64,000 nucleotides of DNA from Hysterangium stoloniferum (GCA_015178975.1 WHVD01000251.1:26364-90363); one strand, 5' to 3'; shown: positions 1 to 10,788, counted from the first letter of the stretch. Notes: generated by a model not told the origin, from the letters alone. Made by a program: numbers and translations.

Positions 1-963
1 ACTGGGTGTACCGCATGCATGCTATCTGGAAGCCGTAGGGTCCATGAAACTGAACCTACTTGTGCTATTAACTCAAATGGACCTAAATATTTTTCAGCAA
101 GTTTCTTTGATGGATGGGTAGTCCAGAAGAATTGGGCTTTGACAAAAACATGATTACCAATCTTGAAGTTGGGTGGTGGAATCTGGTTTTTGTCCACTGA
201 ATGCTGATATTGCTCTTGGCAGATTTTATTACAATCCACAGTTCCTCATGGAGCTTGTGGGGGTCCATGACAAACTCTTGAGCATGGGCAGAGGCAAGAT
301 TCCATTCTGGGTGTACTGTAATATTTAGATTGTACCCTTTATTTGCAAAGAATGGTGAAATGCCAGTAGTGGCTGAGGGTGCATTGTTGTAAGCAAATTC
401 TGCAAGTCGTAACAAGGATTTCCAATTGTCCTGTTGATAGTTGCAATATGTATACATGGAGGTATTGTTCCAATGTTTGATTGACACCTTCAGTTTGTCC
501 ATTGGCTTCTGGGTGGTATCTGGACATGAAGTGTAATTTCATGTCCAAGGATTTCCTGAGGGATCTAAAGAAGTGAGATACAAACTCTGATCCTCAATCA
601 GAAGTTACGTGGGATGGAACTCTATGCTTGGAAAATATGTTGATAATAAAAAGTTCTGCTAACTGCACAGATGTGATTGTATCATGTGTAGGGGTGAAAA
701 TACCTTGTTTTGAGAATCTGTCAACAATGACTAGAATGGTGGAAAAGCCTTTGGAGTCCAGTAGGTGTTCAATGAAATCCATAGAGATGGAGTTCCATGG
801 GTATTCTGATACCGGAAGTTGTTTCAGAAGGCCATATGGTTTGTGATGCTGTTCTTTAGAGTGTGGACAAGTAATGCAAGATTTACAATAGTGCTTAATG
901 AAGTCTCGGAGTCCAGGCCAAGTATATTCTCTTTTTATCATTGACAGAGTCTTGTTAAACCAA
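1..963 (-). pseudogene. Ty3/gypsy integrase fragment (G0, inverted part)
   Basis: Decayed integrase of the chromodomain gypsy family seen intact at 58269-60254. Minus-strand reading gives the zinc-binding and core segments (TWPGLRDFIKHYC, SMDFIEH, VDRFSKQ), then the conserved AEFAYNNAPSATTG block and the start of the C-terminal part. The frame is broken by a TGA near 597 where the intact copy has Arg CGA, and by small indels near 450 and 250. The left end runs off the window. It stops abruptly near 963, where plus-strand sequence of the same element family begins, so this is one arm of an inversion. Not functional. Confidence 0.9.
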
Positions 964-1183
964 CAGAGAACCCGAGTTTGAAATCTCACAAATTTTAGAC
1001 TCAAAAATAGATAAGTGTTGGTGCACTTGTAAACTGCTTTACTTGGTCAAGTGGGTGGGTTACGAAGGCACTGATGAAACGACATCATGGATTTTGGCCA
1101 CGGAACTCAGTAATGTCACAGAGATCATCATTGACTTTCACACAGCTTACCCACTCAAACCTGGACCACTATCCTCTCTCTAA
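964..1183 (+). pseudogene. Gypsy chromodomain tail (G0)
   Basis: C-terminal pol segment matching the intact family member: motifs LLYLVKWVGYEGTDE and SWILATEL, ending in the family's PLSSL followed by a stop at 1181-1183. This chromodomain normally steers integration by binding modified histones (family knowledge). It is plus strand, opposite to the integrase piece on its left, and is followed in order by the antisense accessory gene, polypurine tract and 3' LTR, so 964-4413 is the 3' end of a plus-strand element. Confidence 0.85.
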
Positions 1184-1380
1184 CTGCATTCTGCAGACCC
1201 CATGTATACATTGGATTCACTTCATTTTTTTCCCTGTCTCCCTATGTCTCCCTTTGCTTTTACAGGTTTCTGACTTGTTTTATTTAAGTCTTAGTGGACC
1301 TCCCACAGACTTTTATGTTTTACACTTTTATTTTATTTTATTTTAAAAAGAGAAATTATTAAACTTTATTATTTGTTCCT

Positions 1381-2311
1381 TCAATCTACTTTTATAGGGC
1401 TATTCTTTTGCCCAACTTCAGTTAACTCTTGTTGGGCTTCTACCAGCTCCCTAGGGACTCTGTCCTCATCCTCCTCAGGCTCCTTGGAACTCCCAACCTG
1501 GGGCTCCAAATACACGTACCCACCGTACTCTGCCAAGAATGCCCAGAACTCCCTGGAGCATCTCCACCATGGTCCTCTGTATCCGGTTGCTCTCTTCAAG
1601 CAACTGGTTTTGGGCCTCTATGTATTCCCACAGCTATCCACCCCAAAATGTCCTCCAGGCCCCCGGGCCTGTCTGAGCACCCCATTTCCTATGCCATGGA
1701 CCCTGTGGGCTTGTGAACCAGTGAGCACCTCGCTTTGAGGTGCACACATGGCCAACAGCCTGGTCCCCACCCAGACTCAGTAAAATTCTGTGTTCCAGTT
1801 GTTACAGCTGGAATACCACAGGTCGTTCTTTGCCTCCAGGTGGACTGGAGCCATTTTCCTTGTTTTCTGTTAGTGTGGTCAGTACCTGGACCCAAGACTT
1901 ACCTTTTGGGGGCTCTCTAGCTCCCCTCAGACTCCAACTCAGCTTCCACTGCTTTGTGCTAAAAAAGCAAAGTTAGTAAAGTCAAATGTGAGAATCATTG
2001 GGACTTACCTTTCCCATGGCAACCATGGACCTCCCTGCAGCTGCCTTGGCATGTTCTGCAGCAACCCATGCTGCCTCCTCATCTCTCTTTCTCTGCTCCT
2101 CAGCCTCCTTCTCTGCAGCCAGTGCTGCCTGGTACTCCCTCTCCAAGTCCTCCTCAGCCTCTTTGGCTTTCTTCTCTGCTTCCTCCCTTTGTCAATGCTG
2201 CTCCCCCCACTGCACCAAGATTTGAGCAGCAGTGAGTGGAGCCCAATATGGGGAGCCCATGGAAGGTTCAGCACTGGGGATTAGCCTGCAAGGCATCAGT
2301 TTTGGACCCAT
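1381..2311 (-). pseudogene. Antisense accessory gene copy (G0)
   Basis: Decayed copy of the opposite-strand gene seen intact at 57083-58065. The minus strand shows the start region (MGPK-like, ATG at 2309-2311), a coiled-coil rich in Glu/Arg/Ala (2005-2274), the second half of the cysteine cluster (CWPCVHLKARCSLVH, within 1689-1895) and the conserved end EFWAFLAEYGGYV...SPIKVD with a stop at 1381. Frames are broken between the pieces and some of the first-half cysteines are lost. A TATA-like stretch (minus strand, near 2362-2370) matches the intact copy's promoter. Confidence 0.8.
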
Positions 2312-2504
2312 ATTGAGTAGATGATAGGTATAAAAAGAAGAAATTTTATCATTTTGAATTTTTATATAGGCTCATCGTGTTTGAACCTTACCTTCCAGAT
2401 CACATGACCTTTTGACACATACATGTAACTGACATGATTCTTTGACATACACATGTAGCCAACAAACCTTATCACATTGTAGAGCCTCTTTGGGATTTTG
2501 GCAT

Positions 2505-2517
2505 AAAGGGAGGGTAC
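2505..2517 (+). promoter_or_regulatory. Polypurine tract of G0
   Basis: AAAGGGAGGGTAC lies directly before the 3' LTR. The same sequence abuts the 3' LTR in the other gypsy copies (46371-46383 plus, 14477-14489 and 56874-56886 minus). It would prime plus-strand DNA synthesis. Confidence 0.8.
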
Positions 2518-2923
2518 TTTTAGGACTGGAAAACTCACTGGGCTCCAGACCCTATCCTACATGCACCTGACTCGCTATATCAAGTTACAGCTCAACCAGA
2601 AAACCCACTGGGACCTGGATGTCAAGCCTGTCTGCACCTGACCCTCTATCTCGCACATCAGTCACCAGACCTTGCTGGGACCTGTACATGTCAAAGCCTG
2701 TCTATGTCTGACCCCATTTCATGCACCAGTCACTGGGCTCTGCCCAGATAACCTGACATCTCTCTAACTGAGCCCCATTCCCATTATGGTCTAATGACCT
2801 GTCATGTTTCAGACTCCACCTCCATTCCATTCTGCTCCTAATACCTATTTGGTGTTTACTTGTCTTGTTTCATGATTACTAGTTTAGGATTTCATTATTA
2901 CTGGATTTGGTATAACATACATT

Positions 2924-3786
2924 TGTTATGACCAGAAAACCCACCAGACTCCAGGCACTACCCTATATGCACCTGCACCCTTCACACACCAGTTATCAGT
3001 TTACTGGAATACCCACCAGAACCTGGACATCAGACCTGTCCATGCCTGACCTTTCGTTATCTCATGTACCAGTCACTGGAATACCCGCCCAGACCATGTG
3101 CACATCATCCCTGTCTATCCCTGACCCTGTCCCATGTATCAGTCACTGGACTCCACTCAGAAAACCCATCAGCTCTCTAACTGAGCCCCATTCCCATTAT
3201 GGTCAAATGACCTGTCATGTTTTGGACTCCACTCCCACCCTGTTCCTGTTATGGTCTAACAACCTGTCACATTTTGGATTCCACTCCACTCCATTCCATT
3301 CCTAACACCAAATTTAGTGTTTACTTATCTTGTTTCATGATTACTAGTTTGGATTTCATTATTACTGGATTTGGTATGACATACATTCCACAGCCTATAT
3401 AGTCTGGCAGATGTTGTACATACAATCCAGTCAGAAAATCAGCTTAGATTTCCCTCAGTAATCTCAGTACATTTTCTGCTCTAATCTCCTCTTTGAAACA
3501 CACCACTATTTACCTTGTCGGGCCCATGGACTCCAACTTATCTATCACTTGACCTCTGATTCATCACCACCTGACCCCTCAACCTCCGCAGGATTCCCAC
3601 AGTTGACCCTCTGACCTCTCAACCCACCAATCACTCCCAGACTCCCCGGGATTCCCATCTGCCCATCTGAAATTGGATGACATGATCTCGTGAGGAGGCA
3701 GCCTATAAGCTGAAGCCAAGTCCTACTGGCGTTCTTGCAGGTTTCTCCAGAAACCCTCTGATAATCTCCACATGCACTTTTTAACA
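2924..3786 (+). mobile_element. Solo G-type LTR in the G0 LTR
   Basis: 863-bp LTR running from TGTTATGACC to TTTTTAACA, with an exact 5-bp target duplication ACATT at 2919-2923 and 3787-3791. The host LTR sequence rejoins perfectly across it. No internal region, so it arose by LTR-LTR recombination. Confidence 0.9.
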
Positions 3787-3973
3787 ACATTCCACAGTCT
3801 ATATAGTCTGGCAGATGTTGTACATACAATCCAGTCAGAAAATCAGCTTAGATCCACCTAGTAATCTACTTATATTTTCCACTCCATTCCTCTCTTTGAA
3901 ACACATCACTATTTACCTCATTGGAGCCCACAGGCTCCAATCTATCTATCGCTCGACCTCCAACCCATTACCA

Positions 3974-4179
3974 TGTTGAATGAGTAATGGTTGACCTGGA
4001 TATATTAATATCTTACTGATGACTAATCATCTCAGTAGTAACTGGTTCTTAATAGAACTACTCTTAATGGCCTGATAGCTTAGCGGTTAAGAGCACTAGA
4101 CATGTAATCCAAACTTAGTGGTCACTGGTTCAAATCCAGCTCAGGTCAATATTTTCACCCTGCTTATGTAATTCTTACA
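3974..4179 (+). mobile_element. 206-bp LTR-like mini element with tRNA-like core
   Basis: Begins TGTTGAATGAG and ends TTCTTACA (TG...CA ends), and is flanked by an exact 5-bp duplication TACCA (4069 is internal; duplications at 3969-3973 and 4180-4184). Removing it restores continuous LTR sequence, as judged from other copies. Those are hallmarks of integrase-mediated insertion, yet the element is only 206 bp and holds a tRNA-like sequence with both RNA polymerase III boxes. It could be a solo LTR of a miniature (TRIM-type) element or an unusual SINE. Confidence 0.75.
4069..4148 (+). other. tRNA-like sequence (degenerate, Thr-UGU-like loop)
   Basis: An 80-nt stretch folds as a tRNA. The acceptor arms GGCCTGA and TCAGGTC pair over 7 bp with one G-T. 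The D arm is GCTT/GAGC, and the T arm CTGG-TTCAAAT-CCAG is intact. Box A (TAGCTTAGCGG) and box B (GGTTCAAATCC) fit the consensus. The anticodon stem has mismatches, position 33 is A instead of T, and the variable region is long (about 11 nt), so it is not a functional tRNA. The anticodon position reads TGT. Confidence 0.65.
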
Positions 4180-4415
4180 TACCACCTGACCCCTCGACCT
4201 CGTCAGAGCCCATGGGCTCCCCAACTGGTCTTTTGACCTATCAACCCCCAACCTATCAACTACACCTGGACTCCCCAGGCTTCCCATCTGCTTGTTTGAA
4301 ATTGGACACCACAATCTCGTGAGGGTGCAGCCTATAAGCTGAAGCCAAGTCCTACTGGAATACCTGCAGGTTTCTCCAGAAACCCTCCACTAAGCCCTGC
4401 ACACATCTTAACACA

Positions 4416-4521
4416 CCTGATCAACTGAATTTGATTGAATATTAATTCTACAACAAACAATATATATATATATATACTTTAGTGGACAAATAACTTTTAA
4501 AGTTTTGGGTTATCCTCCTAT
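4416..4521. repeat. Dispersed AT-rich repeat, inverted copy at 13443-13541
   Basis: About 105 bp reading towards TTTTGGGTTATCCTCC is closely matched by the reverse complement of 13443-13541. No coding potential. It lies just outside the right end of the G0 LTR. Confidence 0.7.
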
Positions 4522-4791
4522 GTACACAATAAAGTTTGGTGAGGGGAGGGGGAAGAAGTGCTCACTAAGGTAAGGTGAAGGTGGGGTTGGATTCGAGAGG
4601 AGGGTGCAGAGCAGTGAGTGGAGCCAGTGGAGGAGAGCAGAAGTGGAACCCAAACACCAGCAGGAAGAAAAAGGGATAGAGATCAGTAATCAGCATAGTA
4701 ATCAGATAATCACTCACCACTGGTTGGCATACCAACAGACTTCCAACTTTGCACCACATGGCACAAGTGTAAAGTGTAGATGGATGGTTTG

Positions 4792-5662
4792 TGTTAAGGA
4801 AAGGAGTGCATGCAGAGTTTATCGGGGGGTTTCTGGAGAAACCCACAGGAAAGCCAGTAGGACTTGGCTTCAGCTTATAGGCTGCATCCTTGCGATATTG
4901 TGTCATCCAATTTCAGATACATAGGTGGATGGGAATCCCAGGGAGTCCAGGAGTGGTTGGTGGGTTGAGAGGTTGGAGGTCAACTGCGGGAATCCCACGG
5001 AGGTTGAGGGGTCGGGTGGTGATGAATCAGAGGTCAAGTGATAGGTAGGTTGGAGCCCATGGGTCCCGATGAGGTAAATAGCAGTGTGTTTCAAAGAGGA
5101 GATTAGAGTGGAAAATGTACTGAGATTACTGGGGGAAATCTAAGCTGATTTTCTGACTGGATTGTATGTACAACGTCTGCCAGACTATATAGGCTGTAGA
5201 ATGTATGTCATTCCAAATCCAGTAATAATGAAATCCAAACTAGTACATAATCATGAAACGAGATAAGTAAACACCAAATTTGGTGTACGGAATGGAGCAG
5301 AGTGGAGTCTGAAATGTGACAAGTTGTTAGACCATAACAGGAATGGGGTGGGAGTGGAGTCCGAAATGTGACAGGTCATTTGACCATAACAGGAACAGGG
5401 CTCAGTTAGAGGGCTGACAGGTTTTCCAAGTGGAGTCCAGTGACTGATACATGGGACAGGATTGGGGATAGATAGGGATGACATGTGTAGGGTCTGGGTG
5501 GGTATTCTGGTGACTGGTACATGAGATAACGAAAGGTCGGGCATGGACAGGTCTGACGTCTGGGTTCCAGCAGGTATTCCAGTAAACTGATAACTGGTGC
5601 GTGAAGGGTGTGGGTGCATATAGGGTAGTGCCTGGAGTCCAGCAGGTTTTCCAGTTGTAACA
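4792..5662 (-). mobile_element. Solo G-type LTR
   Basis: 871-bp minus-oriented LTR (plus strand TGTTAAGG...TTGTAACA) with an exact target duplication GTTTG at 4787-4791 and 5663-5667. It carries the U5 module (about 4860-4886), the RNA-start block near 5146-5156 and a TATA element. The flanking DNA (4565-4786 and 5668 on) was continuous before insertion and has no recognisable gene. Confidence 0.9.
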
Positions 5663-5667
5663 GTTTG

Positions 5668-6061
5668 TAGGTTCCAGTGTGAAAATGAAAGTGCACTGAT
5701 TGCATTTCTGGCCAGCACTGCATTGACAAATAGGCCCAAAGAAACCAGATGAGTTGAAAATGGGGTGTGGTGTCAAGTAGTCAAGTGCAGTTTGTAGAAA
5801 GGATACCATGAGTGTGGGTGACTATTGGGATCTGCTCAATTGCTGTTACAATGGCAATTGATGAACCTGTACACATTGGTGTCCATAGCTAATGGGTGTG
5901 ACTGGGACAGAGACTGAGGGAAAGACACCAGAGTAGAGTAGATAAAACAACATATCAAAGAAGGTGATCTGAAAAGAAAAAAGGCATCAAAAGAGAATAA
6001 ATAACTGAGAGAGCATCATGAATTACTGTCATGAATATACAAGCTCAAATTTTGATAATAT
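5668..6061. other. No gene recognised
   Basis: Low-CpG sequence without similarity to any other part of the window that I could see; short open frames only. Confidence 0.5.
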
Positions 6062-6064
6062 TTA

Positions 6065-6250
6065 ATTCAACTTTCCTTTGATGTTCTTTGACATTCCTTT
6101 GACGTTCTTTGACATTCCTTTGACATTCTTTGACATTCCTTTGACATTCCTTTGATGTTCTTTGACATTCTTTTGACGTTCTTTTGACATTCTTTGACAT
6201 TCCTTTGACGTTCTTTGATGTTCTTTGACATTCCTTTGACTTTTTGACTC
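6065..6250. repeat. Minisatellite, unit about 10-11 bp
   Basis: Tandem repeats of TTTGACATTC(C) with a TTTGACGTTC variant run through 6070-6245. CpG-bearing and TpG-bearing units alternate, so the array also records deamination. The open frame on the minus strand (Lys/Met/Ser/Asn repeats) is a by-product of the repeat. Confidence 0.85.
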
Positions 6251-6529
6251 AATTTCCAACTTGACTTCTGACTTGACTTCTGACTTGACTATCTTTTGAG
6301 ATTCTTTGTATTGAATATCTTCAACTATATGGAATATCTTCAACTATATCAAATATCTTTGACATGTCTCAGTTCGATGTCATGAATTATTTCATTATTA
6401 AATCATAACATAGTCATAGGTAAATGATGGAAAGCATAAAAGGGCAATGAAAAGAGTGAAGGACCTCAGTCAGAAAATCTCTCCATTGTACATTAGTTGT
6501 TTGTATTATTAATCTACTCTTGATCTTAT

Positions 6530-6715
6530 CCTTCATAATTGTTGTAACTGTTCAACATTAACATCAGTGAGCCTTTGCATCTAGTATTAGCCTCTCACTT
6601 TATCAACAGGATGAAGTAATACTACATCAAATGAGGCTTCCAGATTCAGTTTAGTAGAATAAATTATGAGTATTATTTGACTAGATTGAAAGAAATTTGA
6701 TTTGTGTCAATTACA
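6530..6715 (-). repeat. Coding-like dispersed repeat, copy 1
   Basis: Related to 27140-27330 and 51640-51785. On the minus strand the segment SFDVVLLHPVDKVRG reads through, and copy 2 gives SFDEVLIHPVDKVRGNTKVQ in the same place. Three decayed copies keeping one frame suggests a former protein-coding piece of a mobile element, family not recognised. Confidence 0.5.
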
Positions 6716-8163
6716 CACAGTGCCCAATTGAGATCCCACACTTCTGGACTAAACTATGCTCTCAAGGCTCACTTGCACCTAAAAGCCCCAAGTGGACTTG
6801 ATGGCCCATGTTTGCACCATTTCCATGGTGACATGACCACTGTGCATACTAGACCAGGCTCAGGATGTTCAGCACCAGGATGTTCAGCACAGGGTGTCAA
6901 CTAAACAAGCAGTGAGGTGAATGCTGCTGAGTTGAGATGTTGGGGCAGATGCTTTCAGTTCCATCATCCATTGTTCATTGAACTGAGCAGAGGCAGAGTG
7001 GACTGGGAGCCTGACTACTGGAGCTAGCAGGTGAGCAAGTGTGACACAGGTGCAACAGCCAGCATGTGGTGAGTCGGCCAGCCTAGAGAGAGAGAGAGAG
7101 TCAGGCCAAGAGAGAAAAAGAGAGAGAGCCACAAGAGATGAAGGGTGGTGTGGTGGGGAACAAGGGGATGAGGATGTTAGAATATGAGATACACGATTAG
7201 TCTAATCTCATATCTCGTCTTGTGACTGTATAGATCCGACCAGTTCATAACATGTGATACTGTATATTTAGTTTAGTGTTCACTAGATCCGTAGCACGCC
7301 ATCATGCACAGACCAGTGCACAGACCATGTATGTAGTATATAGTTAGTCTAGCTGAGGAGTAGGATTCTCATCTAGAAGCCTAGCAATATCACTGGTTTA
7401 ATACCTACACTGCTCTACTCTTAGTGGCTACACTCTCCAGTGTAGAGAGTCCTCGCACTGTGATCTCCAGGGGGGTCAGTGGTTCCTGCCATCCAAGAGC
7501 CTGGTGTCTTTCACCAAATGCTGCCATAACAAACACTTACTTCACCATATTTATGTGGCTAATGCAAGTCAGCTCCACTTGGCTGGCTGGCAACCACCTG
7601 GCATACCACACCATGCCATGCTGCATGCATGACCTGGTTTCAAATGAATGGGTGTCACCCCCTCATTCCCCCACCCACACTGCCCTCCATCTGTCCTGTC
7701 TTGACTGTCCTTTGCTCTCAGGGCCAGCCTGCTGACCAATGTGAGCATCCTCTGTTTGAGGTAATCTACAAGACTGACCATCAGTGAATATTCCTGCTCA
7801 ACAGTGTCATAACACCAGCTTCAATAGAATTCCAGTGCTTGTTGTTGGAAATATACAGTAGGTTTTCATTGTGGGTGAAGGCTATTACAGCTGATTACTA
7901 AACTACCACATAGCTGAATCCCAACATACTAAGGACACAAATAAATGGAATATGACAAAAGAAAACATGGCAAAACTGTGAGCATCCTCAATGGATTGCG
8001 AGATAATAGCAATAAATCCCAACATTCTCTGGTGTAATTCAGTAGGACATTAAATGTCACCATTCATGATTAACTGGTGAATAGAAGTTGGCCAGCTGTA
8101 TGGAATGAGGATCTTGAGGTGACACTGAAGCCCATTGTCTGATTATTAATCCCAACTCATTCA
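6716..8163. other. No gene recognised
   Basis: Contains a GA-rich microsatellite (about 7084-7125), a near-perfect palindrome around GATTAGTCTAATC (7183-7212) and a weak tRNA-like stretch (7338-7412). Short open frames here have no recognisable domains. Confidence 0.5.
7338..7412 (+). other. Weak tRNA-like stretch
   Basis: TAGTCTAGCTGAGG resembles a polymerase III box A, and GGTTTAATACC about 50 nt on resembles a deaminated box B. The arms pair poorly, and no element ends or target duplication were found. Confidence 0.3.
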
Positions 8164-8527
8164 CACTAGAGACACCCAAGGTTTTTGGAGTTGGAGCACC
8201 ATCTGAAAATCTTAAAATTTGGCCAAATTTGATAAACATTTTTTAAACTGGCAAAGTGTTTGAAATTTTCAAATTTTAGTAGGTTTTTTCAAAGTGGAAA
8301 ATCACATCTGAAACCCCTAAAGATCTGCATCAAGAGCTTTGAGGAAACATCATCAGTCAGAGCTTCCTGTTAAACATTTTGAAGGTTTTTATATATGATT
8401 TTTCACTTTGGAAAACCCTCCTAAAACTTAAAAATTCAATGAGTTCATCAATTCAAAAAGTTCTTAGGCAAATATTAAGATTTTCGGAAAGTTTTCAAAC
8501 TCCAAAAACCCTGGAGTGCCTTCAGTG
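8164..8527. mobile_element. Foldback (MITE-like) DNA element, copy 1
   Basis: 364 bp starting CACTAGAGACACCCAAGG and ending GGAGTGCCTTCAGTG, flanked by TCA on both sides (8161-8163, 8528-8530). Most of its length is a long imperfect inverted repeat, so a single strand would fold into one hairpin. A second copy lies at 53946-54318. CACT-type ends with 3-bp duplications resemble the CACTA (CMC/EnSpm) superfamily; no transposase is encoded. Confidence 0.8.
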
Positions 8528-8530
8528 TCA

Positions 8531-8955
8531 TCACCTCTGGGGGGCTATCCATAAACCTTTGGATGATTCAGACAGTTCTAGTAATCACAAGGATCAATGG
8601 AGAGGAAAGTGTGACCCTAAGGGACAAGTAGGCCACAGAACACCAAGGAAGGACTCCTGAATGGCTGAATTCTCTTCAGAGAAGAAAACCCTCACATGCA
8701 ATAAAAATGATATTGATATCAAGTGGCCAGACCTTCTGGAATATAATGGATCTCAGTCCAAAGCCCTGGAATATAAATATGATGTTATGAGCTTCTCTGA
8801 GATATCAGAGTCAATGAGTTCCTTGGAGTAGCTCTTCTGAGACAACTCAAAGGAAACACCAAGATGTGGTGGTATGCCTTGAATAGGGAGCACTGTGCCA
8901 AATTTAGTTATTCTTGTGGAGCCTTGCTCTGGGGATCATTGAGTATTTGAAAATG
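8531..8955. other. No gene recognised
   Basis: Unassigned low-CpG sequence between the foldback element and the D-type LTR. Confidence 0.5.
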
Positions 8956-10254
8956 TGTTAAGACCAAGAAACCAACTGGCACCTGGTCCCTACCATTTCA
9001 GCACCTGCCTCCCTGTTTACCAAGATGATCTACCAACTGGACCCAACCAGGCAAGCTGGACCCCTTAGATGCTTGAAGGCCTTTTCCCTGATCCATTCCT
9101 GGGTGGTGGGTTTGACATCTGGTTTATTATGCTCCTGTTCTGTCCCAACCTTTGTTCTTAGTACAGTCAACCCTGCTTTATTTCTTGTTAACCCCCACAC
9201 CCATTTTGTCTTTTTACATCACCAGATTAGTAGTACAATAATCTTTAGTACTATACATATAATCAAGTGAATATTTGTACTTATGTACAATCTGATCAAG
9301 GTCAACCTAACTGTTACAACCTGTGCACTCGGCACACTGTCAGCCCTGATCAGACCTCACGCAAAACTCCAATCACTTGCAAACCATCGGTATCCCGACT
9401 AACCCCATTAAGTACCTCCATTGTTCCCAATTGGTATTTCCATCTGCCCTTTATCCTATACAACCAGTTTATGCCTTTTCCACCCCCGTAGTAGTCTACA
9501 TCCAGATTTATAATGTTCCATCTATAGGTCTCCATTTTCATGTCACTCTATATGTAGTTCCACCTTCTCCATTAGTACTTTCCTTTGTTCTGTTCTTGTT
9601 CAGATAAGTGCCAGATTTCCATATATAAGCCACTCATGTATCATAGTATCAGGGCAATCAGAATATCAACTCAGAACACTCTCATAGTCTCACTCTAATT
9701 ATCCCGCTCTCTGCCTTTGCTTGCGCTCACTCACCCTCAGCCTCCAACCCTCTGTCCCTTTGATCCAACCCTCAACTATCCTTCAGCTTCCAATCAGTGA
9801 CTTACTGAGAGGATTTTTTGATAGACTAGTTTTCTGCCCATCTGATATTTAAGGACACTTAACAGTAAATTGTGAGGGTGCAGCATATAAGCTGAAGCCA
9901 AGTCCTTCCGCTCAGTCCCCATTGGTCTACTGACATCAGTCAGTTTTCTGTTCTTAACACTAGCACCCATCTAGTATTCTACCTATTTGCCCCAGTAAAC
10001 ATTATACCTGCATATTCCTGGAACCCATGGGTCCCCTGACCAAGCATCACTAGCTTTCAAAAGCCCTAGGTTGCTTGCCCTACTTTTGCATATTTCCATA
10101 CCCCATGGGTCCCCAATGTTCCCCTGTCTGAAATTGGACTCAACAATCATGTCAGGGCACAGCACATACTGTAAGCTGAAGCCAAGCCCTACCTGTCCTG
10201 GGACACACATGGGTTTTACTCCAGACACCTGTGAATAAGCCCTGAGCACAACAG
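8956..10254 (+). repeat. D-type LTR, split by a C-type LTR
   Basis: Starts TGTTAAGACC and ends GAGCACAACA; about 646 bp after removing the C-type LTR. The right end is followed by GTATTTTCTGATCC, the same primer-binding context as G-type elements, so it was a 5' LTR. Its U5 carries a diverged form of the shared module (near 10150-10190). The U3 is unlike the G-type. Confidence 0.7.
9312..9959 (+). mobile_element. Solo C-type LTR
   Basis: 648 bp from TGTTACAACC to TTCTTAACA. Flanks CTAAC (9307-9311) and CTAGC (9960-9964) are a target duplication with one transition. It contains the U5 module with the CATATAAGCTG variant near 9881-9905. Confidence 0.8.
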
Positions 10255-10609
10255 TATTTTCTGATCCAATCTCAATGAAACCCCATTGTCAAATAGCAGA
10301 AAATCAGCTTAGATTCCCCCCAGTAATCTAATACATTTTCTGCTCTAAACTCCTACTTGAATTACACTACTCACGCTAGTCGGAGCCCATGGGCTCCAAC
10401 ACATCTATCTCTCTTATTTATCTGGACTCCCGACCTCCAACCCACAACCCCTTGACCCACAAACTCCACCTGGACTCCCCAGGATTCCCATCTGCCTGTC
10501 TGAAATTGGACAACATGATCTTGCGAGGGAGCAGCCTATAAGCTGAAGCCAAGTCCTACCGGATATCCTGCAGGTTTCTCTGGAAACCTGCCGTGTACGT
10601 ACCCTAACA
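10255..10609 (+). repeat. Primer-site leader joined to an R-U5 fragment
   Basis: 10255-10296 is the leader downstream of the D-type LTR. From 10297 the sequence is G-type LTR, but only from CAGAAAATCAGC, which is the predicted RNA start, through the U5 end CCTAACA at 10609. The U3 is absent. The piece therefore corresponds to R-U5. Confidence 0.7.
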
Positions 10610-10788
10610 GTAGTACATATAAATACCTAAGATGTACATAGTTAGACCCCAGTTTCAATCTCTTAGGATTTCCACTAAATACAAGTGTGACATTCTTAAG
10701 TCATTAGAACTTCTATTCTCCTACTCCTTATCTTGCCCTCTCTCTTGTTTCCTTTTGTATTTTGGTAGCCTTGTTAGTGTTGCCCTAA

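Larger units (their letters stand above)
2518..4413 (+). repeat. 3' LTR of G0, split by two insertions
   Basis: G-type LTR beginning TTTTAGGACTGG (TG end mutated) and ending CTTAACA. Removing the solo LTR (2924-3786) and the mini element (3974-4179) with their duplications leaves about 817 bp, equal to intact family LTRs (814-819 bp). It contains the TATATA promoter, the AGTCAGAAAAT RNA-start block and the shared U5 module (near 4330-4353). Confidence 0.88.

Noticed and set aside
1373-2284. Several plus-strand open frames of 60-120 codons
   Set aside because: Shadows of the minus-strand accessory gene remnant.
3697-3724. The recurring GCAGCCTATAAGCTGAAGCC motif as a CRISPR-like repeat
   Set aside because: Copies are kilobases apart, in both orientations, and each lies at a fixed position in an LTR.
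4604-4924. 106-codon plus-strand open frame
   Set aside because: Runs from unique DNA into a solo LTR; its second half is LTR sequence.
6062-6343. Lys/Met/Ser/Asn-repeat protein of 93 codons
   Set aside because: Entirely explained by the 10-bp minisatellite.
7338-7412. A second tRNA-bearing mini element starting TGTTAGAATATG at 7175
   Set aside because: No matching right end or target duplication was found; kept only as a weak tRNA-like stretch.
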